NCBI GenBank assembly: GCA_020847395.1
Contig: JADLCD010000104.1
Span: forward strand, 1 to 53,323
DNA: 53,323 bases
Source of the DNA: Chitinophagaceae bacterium
GTDB lineage: Bacteria > Bacteroidota > Bacteroidia > Chitinophagales > Chitinophagaceae
Direction: 5' to 3'
Position numbers and translations under genes: made by a program. Shown piece by piece: positions 28,190 to 37,287 of the stretch; the stretch's first letter is position 1; every line of letters starts with the position of its first letter. A model generated the notes under the pieces. It was not told the DNA's origin and did not search any database. It was given only the letters and a program-made list of their open reading frames with translations.

Positions 28190-28621
28190 TCAGCTCTTCT
28201 TTACCAGCTTCAAAAAAGCAACCCTGCCGCTGTTAAAAGGCTTCGCTTCAACAGATTTTGTAGTATTATTACTGATCTTCCACACATCATTCAATTTTTT
28301 CAGCGGATCCTCTGCCCCTGGAAAGTTTGATGTTATGGTAAGATCAGACATATTGCCTTCCCAAACACCCTGCTTTTGATCTGTATTATAATAACCATAT
28401 ACCTTACCGTCTTCTTTAAATTGAAATTCATATCCTTCAAACATAGCTGTTACATCATTCGTTTCATTTTCTGTGAATTTTTCCACTATCCATCTCCCGT
28501 CAGTCATAGCTTTTATTATAAACTGCTGGCCCAGATCTTCCTTTACTTTTTTACAGCTTATTGAAGCTGAGAATATAACAAATATCAGAATGTATATAAA
28601 TGATAAACGACTTACTTTCAT
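28190..28621 (-). CDS. Small lipoprotein, possibly lipocalin-like
   Basis: 143 residues with a lipobox ending at Cys23 (SASISC), followed by KK. The mature part has a GRWIVEKFTEN-type first strand, then alternating short strands (YEFQFKEDGKVYGYY, QGVWEGN) that resemble the lipocalin-like proteins common in Bacteroidota; the match is by pattern only. Anchored to a membrane; function unknown. It lies 12 bases downstream of the M32 carboxypeptidase gene on the same strand, so the two are likely co-transcribed. Confidence 0.75.
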   Translation of the reverse strand: MKVSRLSFIYILIFVIFSASISCKKVKEDLGQQFIIKAMTDGRWIVEKFTENETNDVTAMFEGYEFQFKEDGKVYGYYNTDQKQGVWEGNMSDLTITSNFPGAEDPLKKLNDVWKISNNTTKSVEAKPFNSGRVAFLKLVKKS

Positions 28622-28633
28622 AAAACAGCTATT

Positions 28634-30115
28634 TTAAAAACCATAAATACCAGCGTATTTATCAGTTAAATATTGTATAAGATATGATTGTTGTAACGTT
28701 TCGCCAGTTATCTTATTGCACAATCCGTCGCTTGTATACATTCTACCGTATTGATATACATTCATTTGAAGCCATTTATGTATTTTAGTATAGTCGCCCT
28801 CACCAATCAATGCTGTAATATCCGGGTAATGCTTTTGCATATGCTTAAAAAATTGTGCCGCATATAAGCTGCCGAGGCTGTAAGTGGGAAAATACCCAAA
28901 GCTTCCATGGCTCCAGTGAATGTCCTGGAGGCAGCCGCTTTTATCATCAGGCACATCAACCCCGAGATAGGTCTTATATTTTTCATTCCAGAAGCCCGGT
29001 ATATCTTTTACCGCAAGCGCTCCATCAATCAATTGCTTTTCCACTTCATATCTTATCATCACATGAAAATGATAGGTAAGCTCATCTGATTCGGTACGGA
29101 TAAGCGAAGGCTGCACCTTATTTATGGCAGCATACACCTGCTGAGCTTCTGTATTTTTCAGTTGTGGAAAATATTGAAGCATTAACGGGAAATTATACCG
29201 GATAAATTCCCTGCTCCTTCCCACACAATTTTCCCAAAGCCTGCTTTGTGATTCATGTATACCCAGCGAACAGTATTCTCCAAGAGGCAGGCCATATTGT
29301 TCTGCCGGCAAACCTTGTTCATATAGCGCATGTCCGCCTTCATGCAGGCAACTCCAGGTCATAGATGTAAAATCGTTTTCATCTATTCGGGTAGTTACCC
29401 TTACATCTTCCGCGCTGAAATTCGTGGTAAAAGGATGTTCTGATATATCCTGGCGACCTGCTTCAAAATCAAAGCCCATTCTTTTCAGCATCTCAATGCC
29501 AAATTTCCATTGAGCGTCTTTGTTGAAATGCTGGTGAAGAAAACTGTCATCAGGCGCGGGTTTGGCTTGTATTTTATCAAGCAATTTTTTTAAAGGCTCC
29601 CGCAGATCACCGAACAGGCCGTCCAGCCACTGCACAGTTGCTCCTTTTTCAAATTCATTCAACAAGGCGTCATAAGGATGTTGCGTATAGCCAAGTATCT
29701 GAGTTTCTTCTTTCTTAAGATCAACCAGTGCGTTTAAATCCCTTTCGAAAACGTTAAAATCATTTTGCTTTCTGGCGTCTATCCATGCATGATAGCTTCT
29801 GCTGGTGGCTTCAGAAAGCTTACGTACAAACCTTGAGCTATACTTTTTATGCTTATTGTAATCTTCTGATGTGAGCTCAACATTGCGCAGTTGTTTTTTA
29901 TCGAGCGATGAATCATTATTCAGTTGATCAAGCAGCACGCCCAGTTTCTCATCCGTAAACATTTTATGCGAAATCTCGCTGAGCGTTGCCATTTGCTGCC
30001 CGCGAAAAGCAGCGCCTTTAATTGGGAGATAAGTTTCCTGGTCCCATTGCAAAACAGCCAAAGCAAATTTTACATCCGCAATGCTGCGCATATGATCTAT
30101 ATAGTCCTGGTACAT
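28634..30115 (-). CDS. M32 family metallocarboxypeptidase
   Basis: 493 residues, the standard length for M32 (Taq-type) carboxypeptidases. The zinc motif HEGGH (258-262) lies in the conserved SCLHEGGHALYEQ, and the third ligand is in IHESQSRLWEN (Glu288). C-terminal conserved segments such as GSFGYFPTYSLG, which help bind the substrate's C-terminus, are present. No signal peptide, so it acts in the cytoplasm on peptides, releasing C-terminal residues one by one. It is the first gene of a two-gene unit with the small lipoprotein. Confidence 0.95.
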   Translation of the reverse strand: MYQDYIDHMRSIADVKFALAVLQWDQETYLPIKGAAFRGQQMATLSEISHKMFTDEKLGVLLDQLNNDSSLDKKQLRNVELTSEDYNKHKKYSSRFVRKLSEATSRSYHAWIDARKQNDFNVFERDLNALVDLKKEETQILGYTQHPYDALLNEFEKGATVQWLDGLFGDLREPLKKLLDKIQAKPAPDDSFLHQHFNKDAQWKFGIEMLKRMGFDFEAGRQDISEHPFTTNFSAEDVRVTTRIDENDFTSMTWSCLHEGGHALYEQGLPAEQYGLPLGEYCSLGIHESQSRLWENCVGRSREFIRYNFPLMLQYFPQLKNTEAQQVYAAINKVQPSLIRTESDELTYHFHVMIRYEVEKQLIDGALAVKDIPGFWNEKYKTYLGVDVPDDKSGCLQDIHWSHGSFGYFPTYSLGSLYAAQFFKHMQKHYPDITALIGEGDYTKIHKWLQMNVYQYGRMYTSDGLCNKITGETLQQSYLIQYLTDKYAGIYGF

Positions 30116-30193
30116 ATTTTATTTTGCATAAGTTTGGTTCTATATTCTCTGGCTTCAATGTTCACCTTACACCATCCATCTACCCCCTACCAT

Positions 30194-31018
30194 CTACCTT
30201 TCATCTTCACTCCTCACCACAAATGTTTCCCATCCATCATATTTTGCTGAATATTTCAATGCAAGTTCCCACAGGTATAATGTTACTTTATCAATGCTGT
30301 CATAATCCACTTTATCAATGCGGCTGATCTGGAGCGTATAAGGACGCTCAGTTACACCTATTTCTTTACCGGCGTTTTCAACGGTGAAGCCGTTATCCTG
30401 TACCATAAAAGCATATTCCTTTCTTTCTTTTTCTGTTTTAAAAAAAATAAAATGATTTATTTTTCTTGGAGCTGTTAAAGCGTCTCCTTTCTCCTTCAGA
30501 TTATCCACCACCCTCCTGTTTTTCATTGATTCAAGCTGTTTACCGCCGGGATACAACACGTTAAAATAATTACTGTACGCAGAATCTTTTTGCGCTTTAG
30601 CCAACCAGGAAATACCCAATGGATTAAGCACTTCGGCTATGGCTAACCGGTAGTTTGATGTATCGTTGCTGTAAAAGTAGAAATCTCTTTTGCCGTCTTT
30701 AGTAAATCGCCCTGTATACATAGCCTGGAGGCTGCCTGTAAGCTTTTCTACCAATTTATCTTCTACTGTATTCAACCTGGTAAGCTGGTTTACTGCAGGC
30801 ATTCCATTTGTGCGAATACTATCCACCCTTATGCGTACAATAATAACATTAGTCCGCAATTTAGCTTCGGCTGAGCCGCCAAAGGCGAGGTCAACCATAA
30901 CAGAACTTAACTGCTGGTTACCAAATTCATTTACATAGGTATCCCAGTCTTCATGGTATTGCGCATTCACCCTGCACATCATCAATAAACCACAACAAAA
31001 AGCAATAATTTTTTTCAT
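30194..31018 (-). CDS. Exported DUF695/RraB-like protein
   Basis: 274 residues from the ATG at 31018; a frame 78 codons longer would overlap the divergent Nif3-like gene and lacks the signal peptide at its start, so it was rejected. Signal peptide 1-19 (VNAQ). The first half (about 20-170) fits DUF695 (EDWDTYVNEFG, KRDFYFYSND); the second fits the RraB-like fold (NLKEKGDALTAPRKINHFIFFKTEKERKEYAFMV split over the region 180-215). RraB regulates RNase E in Gammaproteobacteria, but an exported protein cannot do that, so the role here is unknown. The 3' end lies in pyrimidine-rich word-like repeat. Confidence 0.78.
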   Translation of the reverse strand: MKKIIAFCCGLLMMCRVNAQYHEDWDTYVNEFGNQQLSSVMVDLAFGGSAEAKLRTNVIIVRIRVDSIRTNGMPAVNQLTRLNTVEDKLVEKLTGSLQAMYTGRFTKDGKRDFYFYSNDTSNYRLAIAEVLNPLGISWLAKAQKDSAYSNYFNVLYPGGKQLESMKNRRVVDNLKEKGDALTAPRKINHFIFFKTEKERKEYAFMVQDNGFTVENAGKEIGVTERPYTLQISRIDKVDYDSIDKVTLYLWELALKYSAKYDGWETFVVRSEDER

Positions 31019-31085
31019 GCTCTGATACCGTATTAAAATTTTTCGCAGCAAAGTAATAGCTATTTTTATATTAGTTTTTACAGAT

Positions 31086-32183
31086 ATGAAAATTAAAGAC
31101 ATCATTAACGTTTTGGAATTTATTGCGCCGCCGGCATTGCAGGAGTCGTATGACAATGCAGGATTGCTTACAGGGAACAGCCAGGAAGAATGTACCGGCA
31201 TACTCTGTACGCTGGACAGTACCGAAGCAGTAATTGAAGAAGCTATCGCCAAAAAATGTAACCTTGTAATAGCGCATCATCCTATTGTTTTCAGGGGATT
31301 GAAGCGTATAAACGGCAAAAATTACGTGGAACGTACCATTATCAAAGCCATTAAGCATGATATAGCTATTTATGCTATTCATACCAACCTTGATAATATA
31401 CTGACCGGTGTAAATGGCAAAATGGCTGACCGCCTTGGATTGATAAACCGGCAAATATTATTGTCCAAAGATGCTGTTTTGAAAAAGCTGTATACATTTG
31501 TTCCGCACACCCATTCTGAAAAACTCAGAACAGCCTTATGGCAGGCAGGCGCCGGGCATATAGGCAATTATAGTGAATGCAGTTTTAACGCCGAAGGAAC
31601 AGGTACTTTTAAAGGAGCAGCCAATACTAATCCTTTTGTGGGAGAACAGGGCAGGCTGCATTATGAAAAAGAAATAAAAATAGAGGTGATTTTCCCAGGC
31701 TGGCTGCAATCACGCATTATCCGAGCGCTTACAGGCGCTCACCCATATGAAGAGCCGGCCTTTGATATTGTCGCGCTGGATAATCAACATATGGCTGTAG
31801 GCTCCGGTTTAACGGGTAATTTGCCTGAACCTATGGAAGAAAAGGCTTTTTTGAAGCTCCTGAAACAAAAATTCAACCTGCCTGTTATCAGGCATACTCC
31901 GCTCACGGGGCGCCCTGTGCAAAAGGTCTCACTTTGCGGGGGAGCAGGTAGTTTTCTCATTTCCAATGCTTTAGCTGCTCAGTCAGATATTTATATCACC
32001 GCCGATGTAAAGTATCACGAGTTTTTTGATGCTGATGGAAAGATGGTTTTGGCAGATATTGGTCACTTTGAAAGTGAACAATTTACTATTGAGCTCTTAT
32101 ATGATATTTTGGTAGAAAAATTTCCTACCTTTGCCGTCCTTAAAACGGCGGTAAACACTAACCCGCTGGTTTATTTCGCCTAA
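31086..32183 (+). CDS. Nif3-like dinuclear metal-centre protein
   Basis: 365 residues, matching the longer YqfO-type form with an inserted middle domain (about residues 125-230). The metal ligands are in VIAHHPIVF (His64, His65), HTNLD (around 99-103) and the C-terminal DIGHFESE. Residues SYDNAGLLTG near the start are also typical. Reported activities vary (GTP cyclohydrolase-like, hydrolase), so the reaction is open. It is divergent from the DUF695 gene over 67 bases and is followed by the zinc-ribbon gene after 20 bases, a neighbour pair seen in many Bacteria. Confidence 0.92.
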   Translation: MKIKDIINVLEFIAPPALQESYDNAGLLTGNSQEECTGILCTLDSTEAVIEEAIAKKCNLVIAHHPIVFRGLKRINGKNYVERTIIKAIKHDIAIYAIHTNLDNILTGVNGKMADRLGLINRQILLSKDAVLKKLYTFVPHTHSEKLRTALWQAGAGHIGNYSECSFNAEGTGTFKGAANTNPFVGEQGRLHYEKEIKIEVIFPGWLQSRIIRALTGAHPYEEPAFDIVALDNQHMAVGSGLTGNLPEPMEEKAFLKLLKQKFNLPVIRHTPLTGRPVQKVSLCGGAGSFLISNALAAQSDIYITADVKYHEFFDADGKMVLADIGHFESEQFTIELLYDILVEKFPTFAVLKTAVNTNPLVYFA

Positions 32184-32203
32184 CAATAAAGCAGTAAGCA
32201 AAT

Positions 32204-32959
32204 ATGCCTAACGTAAAAGAATTCTCCGTAGAAGAAAAACTTTCTTCACTTGTTTCTCTCCAAAAAGTTGATTCAAAGTTAGATGAGATCAAAATACTGA
32301 AAGGAGAACTTCCTATGGAAGTACGCGACCTTGAAGATGAAATTCAGGGATTGCATGCAAGACAAACCCGTGTTGAAGAAGAAATAAACGGTATACAGGA
32401 ATTTATTGAGCAGAAGAAAAATGTGATCAAAGATTCACAGGCTTTGGTAAAAAAATACGAGAAGCAAAGTGAGAATGTAAAAAACAACCGTGAATTTGAA
32501 GCCATCAACAAAGAAATGGAACTTCAGAACCTGGAAGTGAAGCTTGCTGAAAAACATATTAAAGACGCTAACGAAGAAATTGCTGATAAAGCCCGTTTAT
32601 TGGAAAGCGCTAAAAAAGCGGTTGCTAATAAAGATGGTGTTTTAAAGCACAAGAAAGGCGAACTGGAAAAAATTATTGGTGATACTGAAAAGGAAGAAAA
32701 GGAATTTAGCACTATAGCATCCGAAGCGAAAGAAAAAGTTGAGCCGCGGTTATTGGCTTCGTATGAGCGTATCCGCAAAAGCTATAGAAACGGATTAGCT
32801 ATCGTGCCTGTATTGAGAGATGCATGCGGTGGTTGTTTTAACGCTATTCCACCTCAAAGGCAAAGTGAGATCCGCCAGCGCAAAAAAATCATTGTTTGCG
32901 AAAACTGCGGGCGCATATTAATAGATGAGGATTTATACAATAGCATAGAAGCGAAATAA
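32204..32959 (+). CDS. Coiled-coil C4-type zinc-ribbon protein
   Basis: 251 residues. Residues ~10-190 form a long charged coiled coil (heptads rich in Glu/Lys). The C-terminus carries a C4 zinc ribbon with two Cys pairs: CGGC (near 207-210) and CENC (near 230-233), joined by a basic loop with NAIPPQRQSEIR. This is the zf-RING_7-type family that often stands beside Nif3-like genes; it is thought to bind nucleic acid or act as a scaffold, but no reaction is known. Co-transcribed with the Nif3-like gene; a terminator follows at 32985. Confidence 0.9.
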   Translation: MPNVKEFSVEEKLSSLVSLQKVDSKLDEIKILKGELPMEVRDLEDEIQGLHARQTRVEEEINGIQEFIEQKKNVIKDSQALVKKYEKQSENVKNNREFEAINKEMELQNLEVKLAEKHIKDANEEIADKARLLESAKKAVANKDGVLKHKKGELEKIIGDTEKEEKEFSTIASEAKEKVEPRLLASYERIRKSYRNGLAIVPVLRDACGGCFNAIPPQRQSEIRQRKKIIVCENCGRILIDEDLYNSIEAK

Positions 32960-32984
32960 AAATTTATATACGTACATATCATTG

Positions 32985-33012
32985 AAGGCATCATGAAAAT
33001 GGTGCCTTTTTT
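32985..33012 (+). terminator. Terminator after the Nif3-like/zinc-ribbon operon
   Basis: Arms 32985-32994 (AAGGCATCAT) and 32999-33008 (ATGGTGCCTT) pair over 10 bp with one G-T pair and a GAAA loop; six T residues follow (33007-33012). Confidence 0.9.
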
Positions 33013-33062
33013 ATTTGTTCTTTTTGAACGTTTTTGCTGTGCAGTTTGCTGTGCGGGGCATC

Positions 33063-33180
33063 CCTGACTGCCGTCAGGCAGGTTCGCCTCATACAGTTTT
33101 CTTGTCGTCTCCGGCGACGGATAAACGTCGCCGGAGACGACAGCAGCATAGTGTTAAGCGAAGACGCTTAACACAGCAGA
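33063..33180. repeat. Two-hairpin dispersed element, copy A, with extra inverted arm
   Basis: The 302-base spacer before recN has three stems: CCTGAC/GTCAGG (33063-33078), a perfect 17-bp stem 33103-33119 with 33126-33142 (6-base loop), and a 10-bp stem 33151-33160 with 33165-33174 around an AAGA loop. From 33127 to 33180 it aligns base for base with the minus strand of 48315-48368 (copy C); in the second stem four base pairs differ on both sides and still pair. No T-tract follows. Confidence 0.82.
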
Positions 33181-33261
33181 ACAACTTAACTTAGCCCCGG
33201 CTTTTTATTTTGTTGGACTTAAAATCTCTAACAATTAACTTGCGCCTGTAACAGCATTACT

Positions 33262-34917
33262 ATGCTTCAAAAGTTATTTATACAGAATTACGCTATCATA
33301 GCATCTCTTGAGATTTCTTTCTCGAAAAAGCTGAATATCATTACCGGCGAAACCGGTGCGGGTAAAAGTATATTGGTTGGTGCATTGGGATTAATACTGG
33401 GCGAACGCGCTGATAGCGCTATACTATTTAATGCACAGCAAAAATGTATAGTTGAAGGAAACTTTTCAATAGCAGGCAGAAAAGACATTCATCAATTTTT
33501 AACAGAGAACGATCTTGATGCGGAGAAGGAAATTATTATCAGGAGAGAGATAGGTGCAAATGGTAAGTCAAGAGCTTTTATCAATGATACGCCGGTTACG
33601 CTCGCCCAGTTAAAACAACTGACTTCGCTGCTGGTAGATATGCATCAGCAGTTTGATACTCTTGAATTGGGCGACAACGATTTTCAAAGAGCAGTGATAG
33701 ATGCGCTGGCAGGGCATAGTGATCTGATCAACAAATATCAAACCCTGTACAGAGCATATAGCAATACTCAAAAAGAACTTGCTGCATTAAAAGAATTGCA
33801 GTCAGATGCCAATAAAGCATCTGATTACAATAAATTTCTTTTTAAAGAATTTGAAGATATTCAACTAAAAGAAAACGAGCTGGAAAAACTTGATGCGGAA
33901 CTGCAAATTTTAGGTAATGCGGAAAATATAAAATCAACACTTTCAAAAGTTAGTTACCAGCTTAATGAAAACGATGAGCCGGTAATTCAGCAATTGAAAA
34001 GTCTGACTAACCTGCTGCAATCTGCGCAAAATCATCATCCTGCCATACCGGCGCTTATTAACCGCTTTCAATCTGTGCAAATTGAATTACGTGATATTGC
34101 CGGTGAAATTGAAAGCCTGAACGACAAGCTGAATTTTGATGCGGAAAGAATACAATGGGTAAGCGACCGCGTTGCCCAGGGGTATAAGCTTTTAAAAAAG
34201 CACGGTGTACAAACCACAGCAGAATTATTAGCTATACAAAATAATCTTCAACAACAATTAGATAAAGTATTGCATCTTGATACGGATATAGCTGCGCTTG
34301 AAAAAAAAGCAGCCGACCAACTGAAAGAAGTGATGCAACAGGCAAAAGCGCTTACGGCTAACCGTGAGAAACAGGTTGCGCCATTTGAAAAACAAACCAA
34401 TAAGTTGCTGGAACAGGTGGGTATGCCTAATGCACGTATTAAAGTGCAGATAACAACAGCACCTTTACATATATCAGGTGCAGACGAAATTGAATTTTTG
34501 TTTGATGCAAACAAAAGCAATCGCTTTGAGTCTTTAAAAAAAGTTGCCAGCGGTGGTGAGCTAAGCAGGCTGATGCTATGCATAAAATCCCTGGTTGCCG
34601 CATCTGTGCAATTACCAACATTGATATTCGATGAAATTGACTCCGGCATCAGCGGGGAAGCAGCCAGGCAGGTTGGTATTATTATGAAAGCACTCGGTAA
34701 TGCACACCAGGTAATAGCCATAACACATCAACCGCAGATAGCAGCAAAAGCCGACCTGCATTTGTTTGTATACAAACAGGAAAAAAACGGAAAAATAAAT
34801 ACCCAGGTAAAAGTTTTATCTGACGCAGAAAGGGTGGATGCAATTGCGAGGATGTTGAGCGGTGAAAAGCCAACCATAACAGCGCTTGAAAACGCAAAGG
34901 AAATGATGGCTTCCTGA
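33262..34917 (+). CDS. recN: DNA repair ATPase RecN
   Basis: 551 residues. Walker A is GETGAGKS (29-36), the ABC signature is SGGELSRLML (about 428-437) and Walker B is LIFDEIDSGISGEAA, which is the RecN form. The middle is a long coiled coil (about 150-380), as in SMC-like proteins. It acts in the repair of double-strand breaks in the cytoplasm. It is a single-gene unit between a repeat-bearing spacer and fabI; the 81-base spacer to fabI contains a candidate promoter rather than a terminator. Confidence 0.97.
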   Translation: MLQKLFIQNYAIIASLEISFSKKLNIITGETGAGKSILVGALGLILGERADSAILFNAQQKCIVEGNFSIAGRKDIHQFLTENDLDAEKEIIIRREIGANGKSRAFINDTPVTLAQLKQLTSLLVDMHQQFDTLELGDNDFQRAVIDALAGHSDLINKYQTLYRAYSNTQKELAALKELQSDANKASDYNKFLFKEFEDIQLKENELEKLDAELQILGNAENIKSTLSKVSYQLNENDEPVIQQLKSLTNLLQSAQNHHPAIPALINRFQSVQIELRDIAGEIESLNDKLNFDAERIQWVSDRVAQGYKLLKKHGVQTTAELLAIQNNLQQQLDKVLHLDTDIAALEKKAADQLKEVMQQAKALTANREKQVAPFEKQTNKLLEQVGMPNARIKVQITTAPLHISGADEIEFLFDANKSNRFESLKKVASGGELSRLMLCIKSLVAASVQLPTLIFDEIDSGISGEAARQVGIIMKALGNAHQVIAITHQPQIAAKADLHLFVYKQEKNGKINTQVKVLSDAERVDAIARMLSGEKPTITALENAKEMMAS

Positions 34918-34944
34918 TGTTTATCGGCTATTAGTGCATACCTG

Positions 34945-34975
34945 TTTGGTTCTTCCCTTTGAATTCCTATTTTTA
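34945..34975 (+). promoter_or_regulatory. Candidate promoter of fabI
   Basis: TTTG at 34945-34948 and TATTTTTA at 34968-34975 are separated by 19 bases, the spacing usual for the Bacteroidota -33/-7 elements. The -7 box departs from TAnnTTTG only in the last base. The fabI start codon follows 23 bases later. Confidence 0.55.
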
Positions 34976-34998
34976 CGCTCAATTTTAAAATCATCAAT

Positions 34999-35811
34999 AT
35001 GTCTTATCATCTTTTGAAAGGAAAGAAAGGAATTATATTCGGTGCGCTGGATGAAAAATCTATCGCATGGAGAACAGCAATAAAATGTCATGAAGAAGGG
35101 GCGCAGCTTGTATTAACAAATGCCCCGGTTGCTTTGCGCATGGGTGAAATAAATAAACTCGCCGAAGCGGTAAATGCCCCTGTTATTGGCGCCGATGTTA
35201 CCAATATGGATGATTTGAAAAAATTATTTGAAGAATCAATTGCGCATTTTGGAGGGAAAATAGATTTTATACTTCATTCCATCGGCATGAGCCTTAACGT
35301 TAGAAAAGGAAAATCCTATACTGAGCTTGACTACGGGTTCAACCAGAAAACACTTGATATTTCTGCTATGTCTCTTCACCGTGTTTTACGCACTGCCTGG
35401 GATCTGGATGCCATCAATGAATGGGGCAGTGTAGTAGCGCTTACGTATATCGCGGCACAACGTGTGTTTCCTCATTATAGCGAAATGGCTGATGCCAAAT
35501 CCTTACTGGAAAGTGTTGCCCGCAGCTTCGGTTATCATTATGGGGTAAGAAAAAAAGTAAGGATCAATACTGTTTCACAATCTCCCACCAGAACAACAGC
35601 CGGCAGCGGTGTAAAAGGTTTTGATGGTTTTATTACGTATGCTGAAAAAATGAGCCCGCTCGGTAATGCAACCAGTGATGATTGCGCCAGTTATTGTGTG
35701 TCATTATTCAGTGATCTTTCAAAAATGGTAACCATGCAGAATCTTTTCCATGACGGAGGTTTTTCATTTACCGGCGTTACGGAAGAAGTGTTGCTGGCAA
35801 TGGAGAAATAA
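34999..35811 (+). CDS. fabI: Enoyl-[acyl-carrier-protein] reductase FabI
   Basis: 270 residues, a short-chain dehydrogenase fold. The family-typical start GIIFGALDEKSIAW (residues 11-24) binds NADH, and the active-site pair is Y160 and K167 (Y-x6-K in HYSEMADAK), with the second Tyr at Y150 in VALTYIAA. It reduces trans-2-enoyl-ACP in the last step of each fatty-acid elongation cycle. It has its own candidate promoter and is followed after 115 bases of word-like repeats by the SemiSWEET gene. Confidence 0.96.
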   Translation: MSYHLLKGKKGIIFGALDEKSIAWRTAIKCHEEGAQLVLTNAPVALRMGEINKLAEAVNAPVIGADVTNMDDLKKLFEESIAHFGGKIDFILHSIGMSLNVRKGKSYTELDYGFNQKTLDISAMSLHRVLRTAWDLDAINEWGSVVALTYIAAQRVFPHYSEMADAKSLLESVARSFGYHYGVRKKVRINTVSQSPTRTTAGSGVKGFDGFITYAEKMSPLGNATSDDCASYCVSLFSDLSKMVTMQNLFHDGGFSFTGVTEEVLLAMEK

Positions 35812-35819
35812 GGGCAAGG

Positions 35820-35925
35820 GGCAATAGTGAATGGGCAATGGTGAGACGTGAGAGGTGAGAACAATGCCTAACCTGAAACCCGCAACCTGAAACCGTGAAC
35901 CTGAAACTTGAAACCAGAAATACAT
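35820..35925. repeat. Word-like degenerate repeats before the SemiSWEET gene
   Basis: The spacer is built of short words: GTGAGA/GTGAGAG near 35840-35860, then ACCTGAAAC or close forms four times (35873-35913). The second word is the complement of those in the 17585-17690 inverted repeat. No protein is coded. Confidence 0.65.
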
Positions 35926-35926
35926 T

Positions 35927-36184
35927 ATGCAATGGATTGATTACGTCGGTTTGTTCGGCGCTGCGCTTTCGTCGGTTACAGTTGTGCCGCAGGTAATTAA
36001 AGCCTGGCAAACCAAATCTGTTGGTGATCTTTCTATATGGATGGTATTTATTTTGATCGGCAATGTGTCTACATGGTTGTTTTATGGGATAGTGAAACAT
36101 GACATTGCTATTATTGTTGCTAACGCTATCATACTGTTTCTTTCTTTACTGATGCTTTATTTTAAACTTTCTTTCAAAAAATAA
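35927..36184 (+). CDS. SemiSWEET / PQ-loop sugar transporter
   Basis: 85 residues with three transmembrane helices (about 6-25, 38-55, 61-80), the size of one SemiSWEET half-transporter, which works as a dimer. Helix 1 has the PQ motif in TVVPQVIKAWQTKSVGDLS, diagnostic of the family; helix 2 has the conserved Trp and Asn in a GNVSTWLFYG context. SemiSWEETs move sugars down their gradient across the inner membrane; the exact sugar is unknown. The stop codon is one base before the start of a Gfo/Idh/MocA gene, strong evidence for joint translation. Confidence 0.9.
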   Translation: MQWIDYVGLFGAALSSVTVVPQVIKAWQTKSVGDLSIWMVFILIGNVSTWLFYGIVKHDIAIIVANAIILFLSLLMLYFKLSFKK

Positions 36185-36185
36185 T

Positions 36186-37271
36186 ATGGCTGACAGATCA
36201 AATAAACTTAGGATACTTGTTGTTGGTTGCGGTAATATGGGGGCATCTCATGCAACAGCTTATCATAACATGGATGAGTTTGAAATATGCGGGCTGGTTT
36301 CGGGAAAAGATACCAAGAAAGTATTGAATGAGCAATTAGGTGGTAAGTATGCATTGTTTGATGATTATTACACAGCGCTGGAAGCTACAAAACCAGATGC
36401 GGTTAGCATATCAACCTATCCTGATACACACGAAGCTTTTGCAGTAAAAGCATTTGAAAGCGGATGCCATGTATTTGTGGAAAAACCTTTGGCAGATACG
36501 GTTGAAGGTTCTGAGCGCGTAGTTGCCGCCGCAGTTAAAGCAAATAAAAAATTAGTGATAGGGTATATTCTTCGTCATCATCCTTCCTGGGAAAAATTTA
36601 TTGAGCTGTCGCAGCAAATGGGTAAGCCTTTAGTGATGCGCATGAACCTGAACCAGCAAAGCAGCGGTAAGATGTGGACATTGCATCGCAATCTCATGAA
36701 GAGCCTTAGCCCGATAGTAGACTGCGGTGTGCATTATATTGATGTAATGTGCCAGATGGTAAGGTCAAAACCGGTTGCAGTACATGCCATAGGTGCAAGA
36801 CTGACAGAAGAAATTCCTGCGGGCAATTATAATTACGGGCAATTGCAGATACGTTTTGAAGACGGCTCTGTTGGCTGGTACGAAGCAGGCTGGGGCCCTA
36901 TGATCAGCGAAACAGCATTTTTTATTAAAGATGTTTTTGGCCCAAAAGGTTCCGTATCTATTGTAGCAAAAAGCGCCGGTGGAAAAGGTAAATCGGATTC
37001 AATAGAAGCGCATACCAAAACAGAATCATTATTGGTGCACCATGCTGAGCTGGATAGCAATGAGCAATTTAAAAAAGCTGACGAATGGATTGATCTTACG
37101 GACGAACCGGATCACCAGGAATTGTGCAACCGTGAGCAGCGTTATTTTTTGAAAGCCATCAATGAAGATATTGATCTCACAGATCATATGCAGGATGCGG
37201 TGAACAGTTTGCGTATTGCATTTGCCTGCGATAAGTCTGTTTTAACCGGGCAAGTTGTAACTTTAGTGTAA
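36186..37271 (+). CDS. Gfo/Idh/MocA family oxidoreductase (SemiSWEET-linked)
   Basis: 361 residues. The N-terminal Rossmann fold has VVGCGNMGASH (12-22) and the EKPLA motif (99-103), whose Lys is the catalytic residue of the family; the C-terminal alpha/beta domain has VDCGVHYIDV, the usual substrate-side His segment. These NAD(P)-dependent enzymes oxidise or reduce sugars and cyclitols, also in 3-keto-sugar formation. No signal peptide, so cytoplasmic. It starts one base after the SemiSWEET stop and is followed after 16 bases by a double-thioredoxin protein. Confidence 0.92.
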   Translation: MADRSNKLRILVVGCGNMGASHATAYHNMDEFEICGLVSGKDTKKVLNEQLGGKYALFDDYYTALEATKPDAVSISTYPDTHEAFAVKAFESGCHVFVEKPLADTVEGSERVVAAAVKANKKLVIGYILRHHPSWEKFIELSQQMGKPLVMRMNLNQQSSGKMWTLHRNLMKSLSPIVDCGVHYIDVMCQMVRSKPVAVHAIGARLTEEIPAGNYNYGQLQIRFEDGSVGWYEAGWGPMISETAFFIKDVFGPKGSVSIVAKSAGGKGKSDSIEAHTKTESLLVHHAELDSNEQFKKADEWIDLTDEPDHQELCNREQRYFLKAINEDIDLTDHMQDAVNSLRIAFACDKSVLTGQVVTLV

Positions 37272-37287
37272 ACAAAAATTTTCTGGT

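Noticed and set aside
31019-31252. 78-codon extension of the DUF695/RraB-like protein
   Set aside because: It would overlap the divergent Nif3-like gene and place the signal peptide inside the protein.
34248-34721. 157-codon open frame antisense to recN
   Set aside because: It is opposite the conserved RecN C-terminal ATPase half and has no recognisable features; Ser/Ala/Cys-rich composition is typical of a shadow frame.
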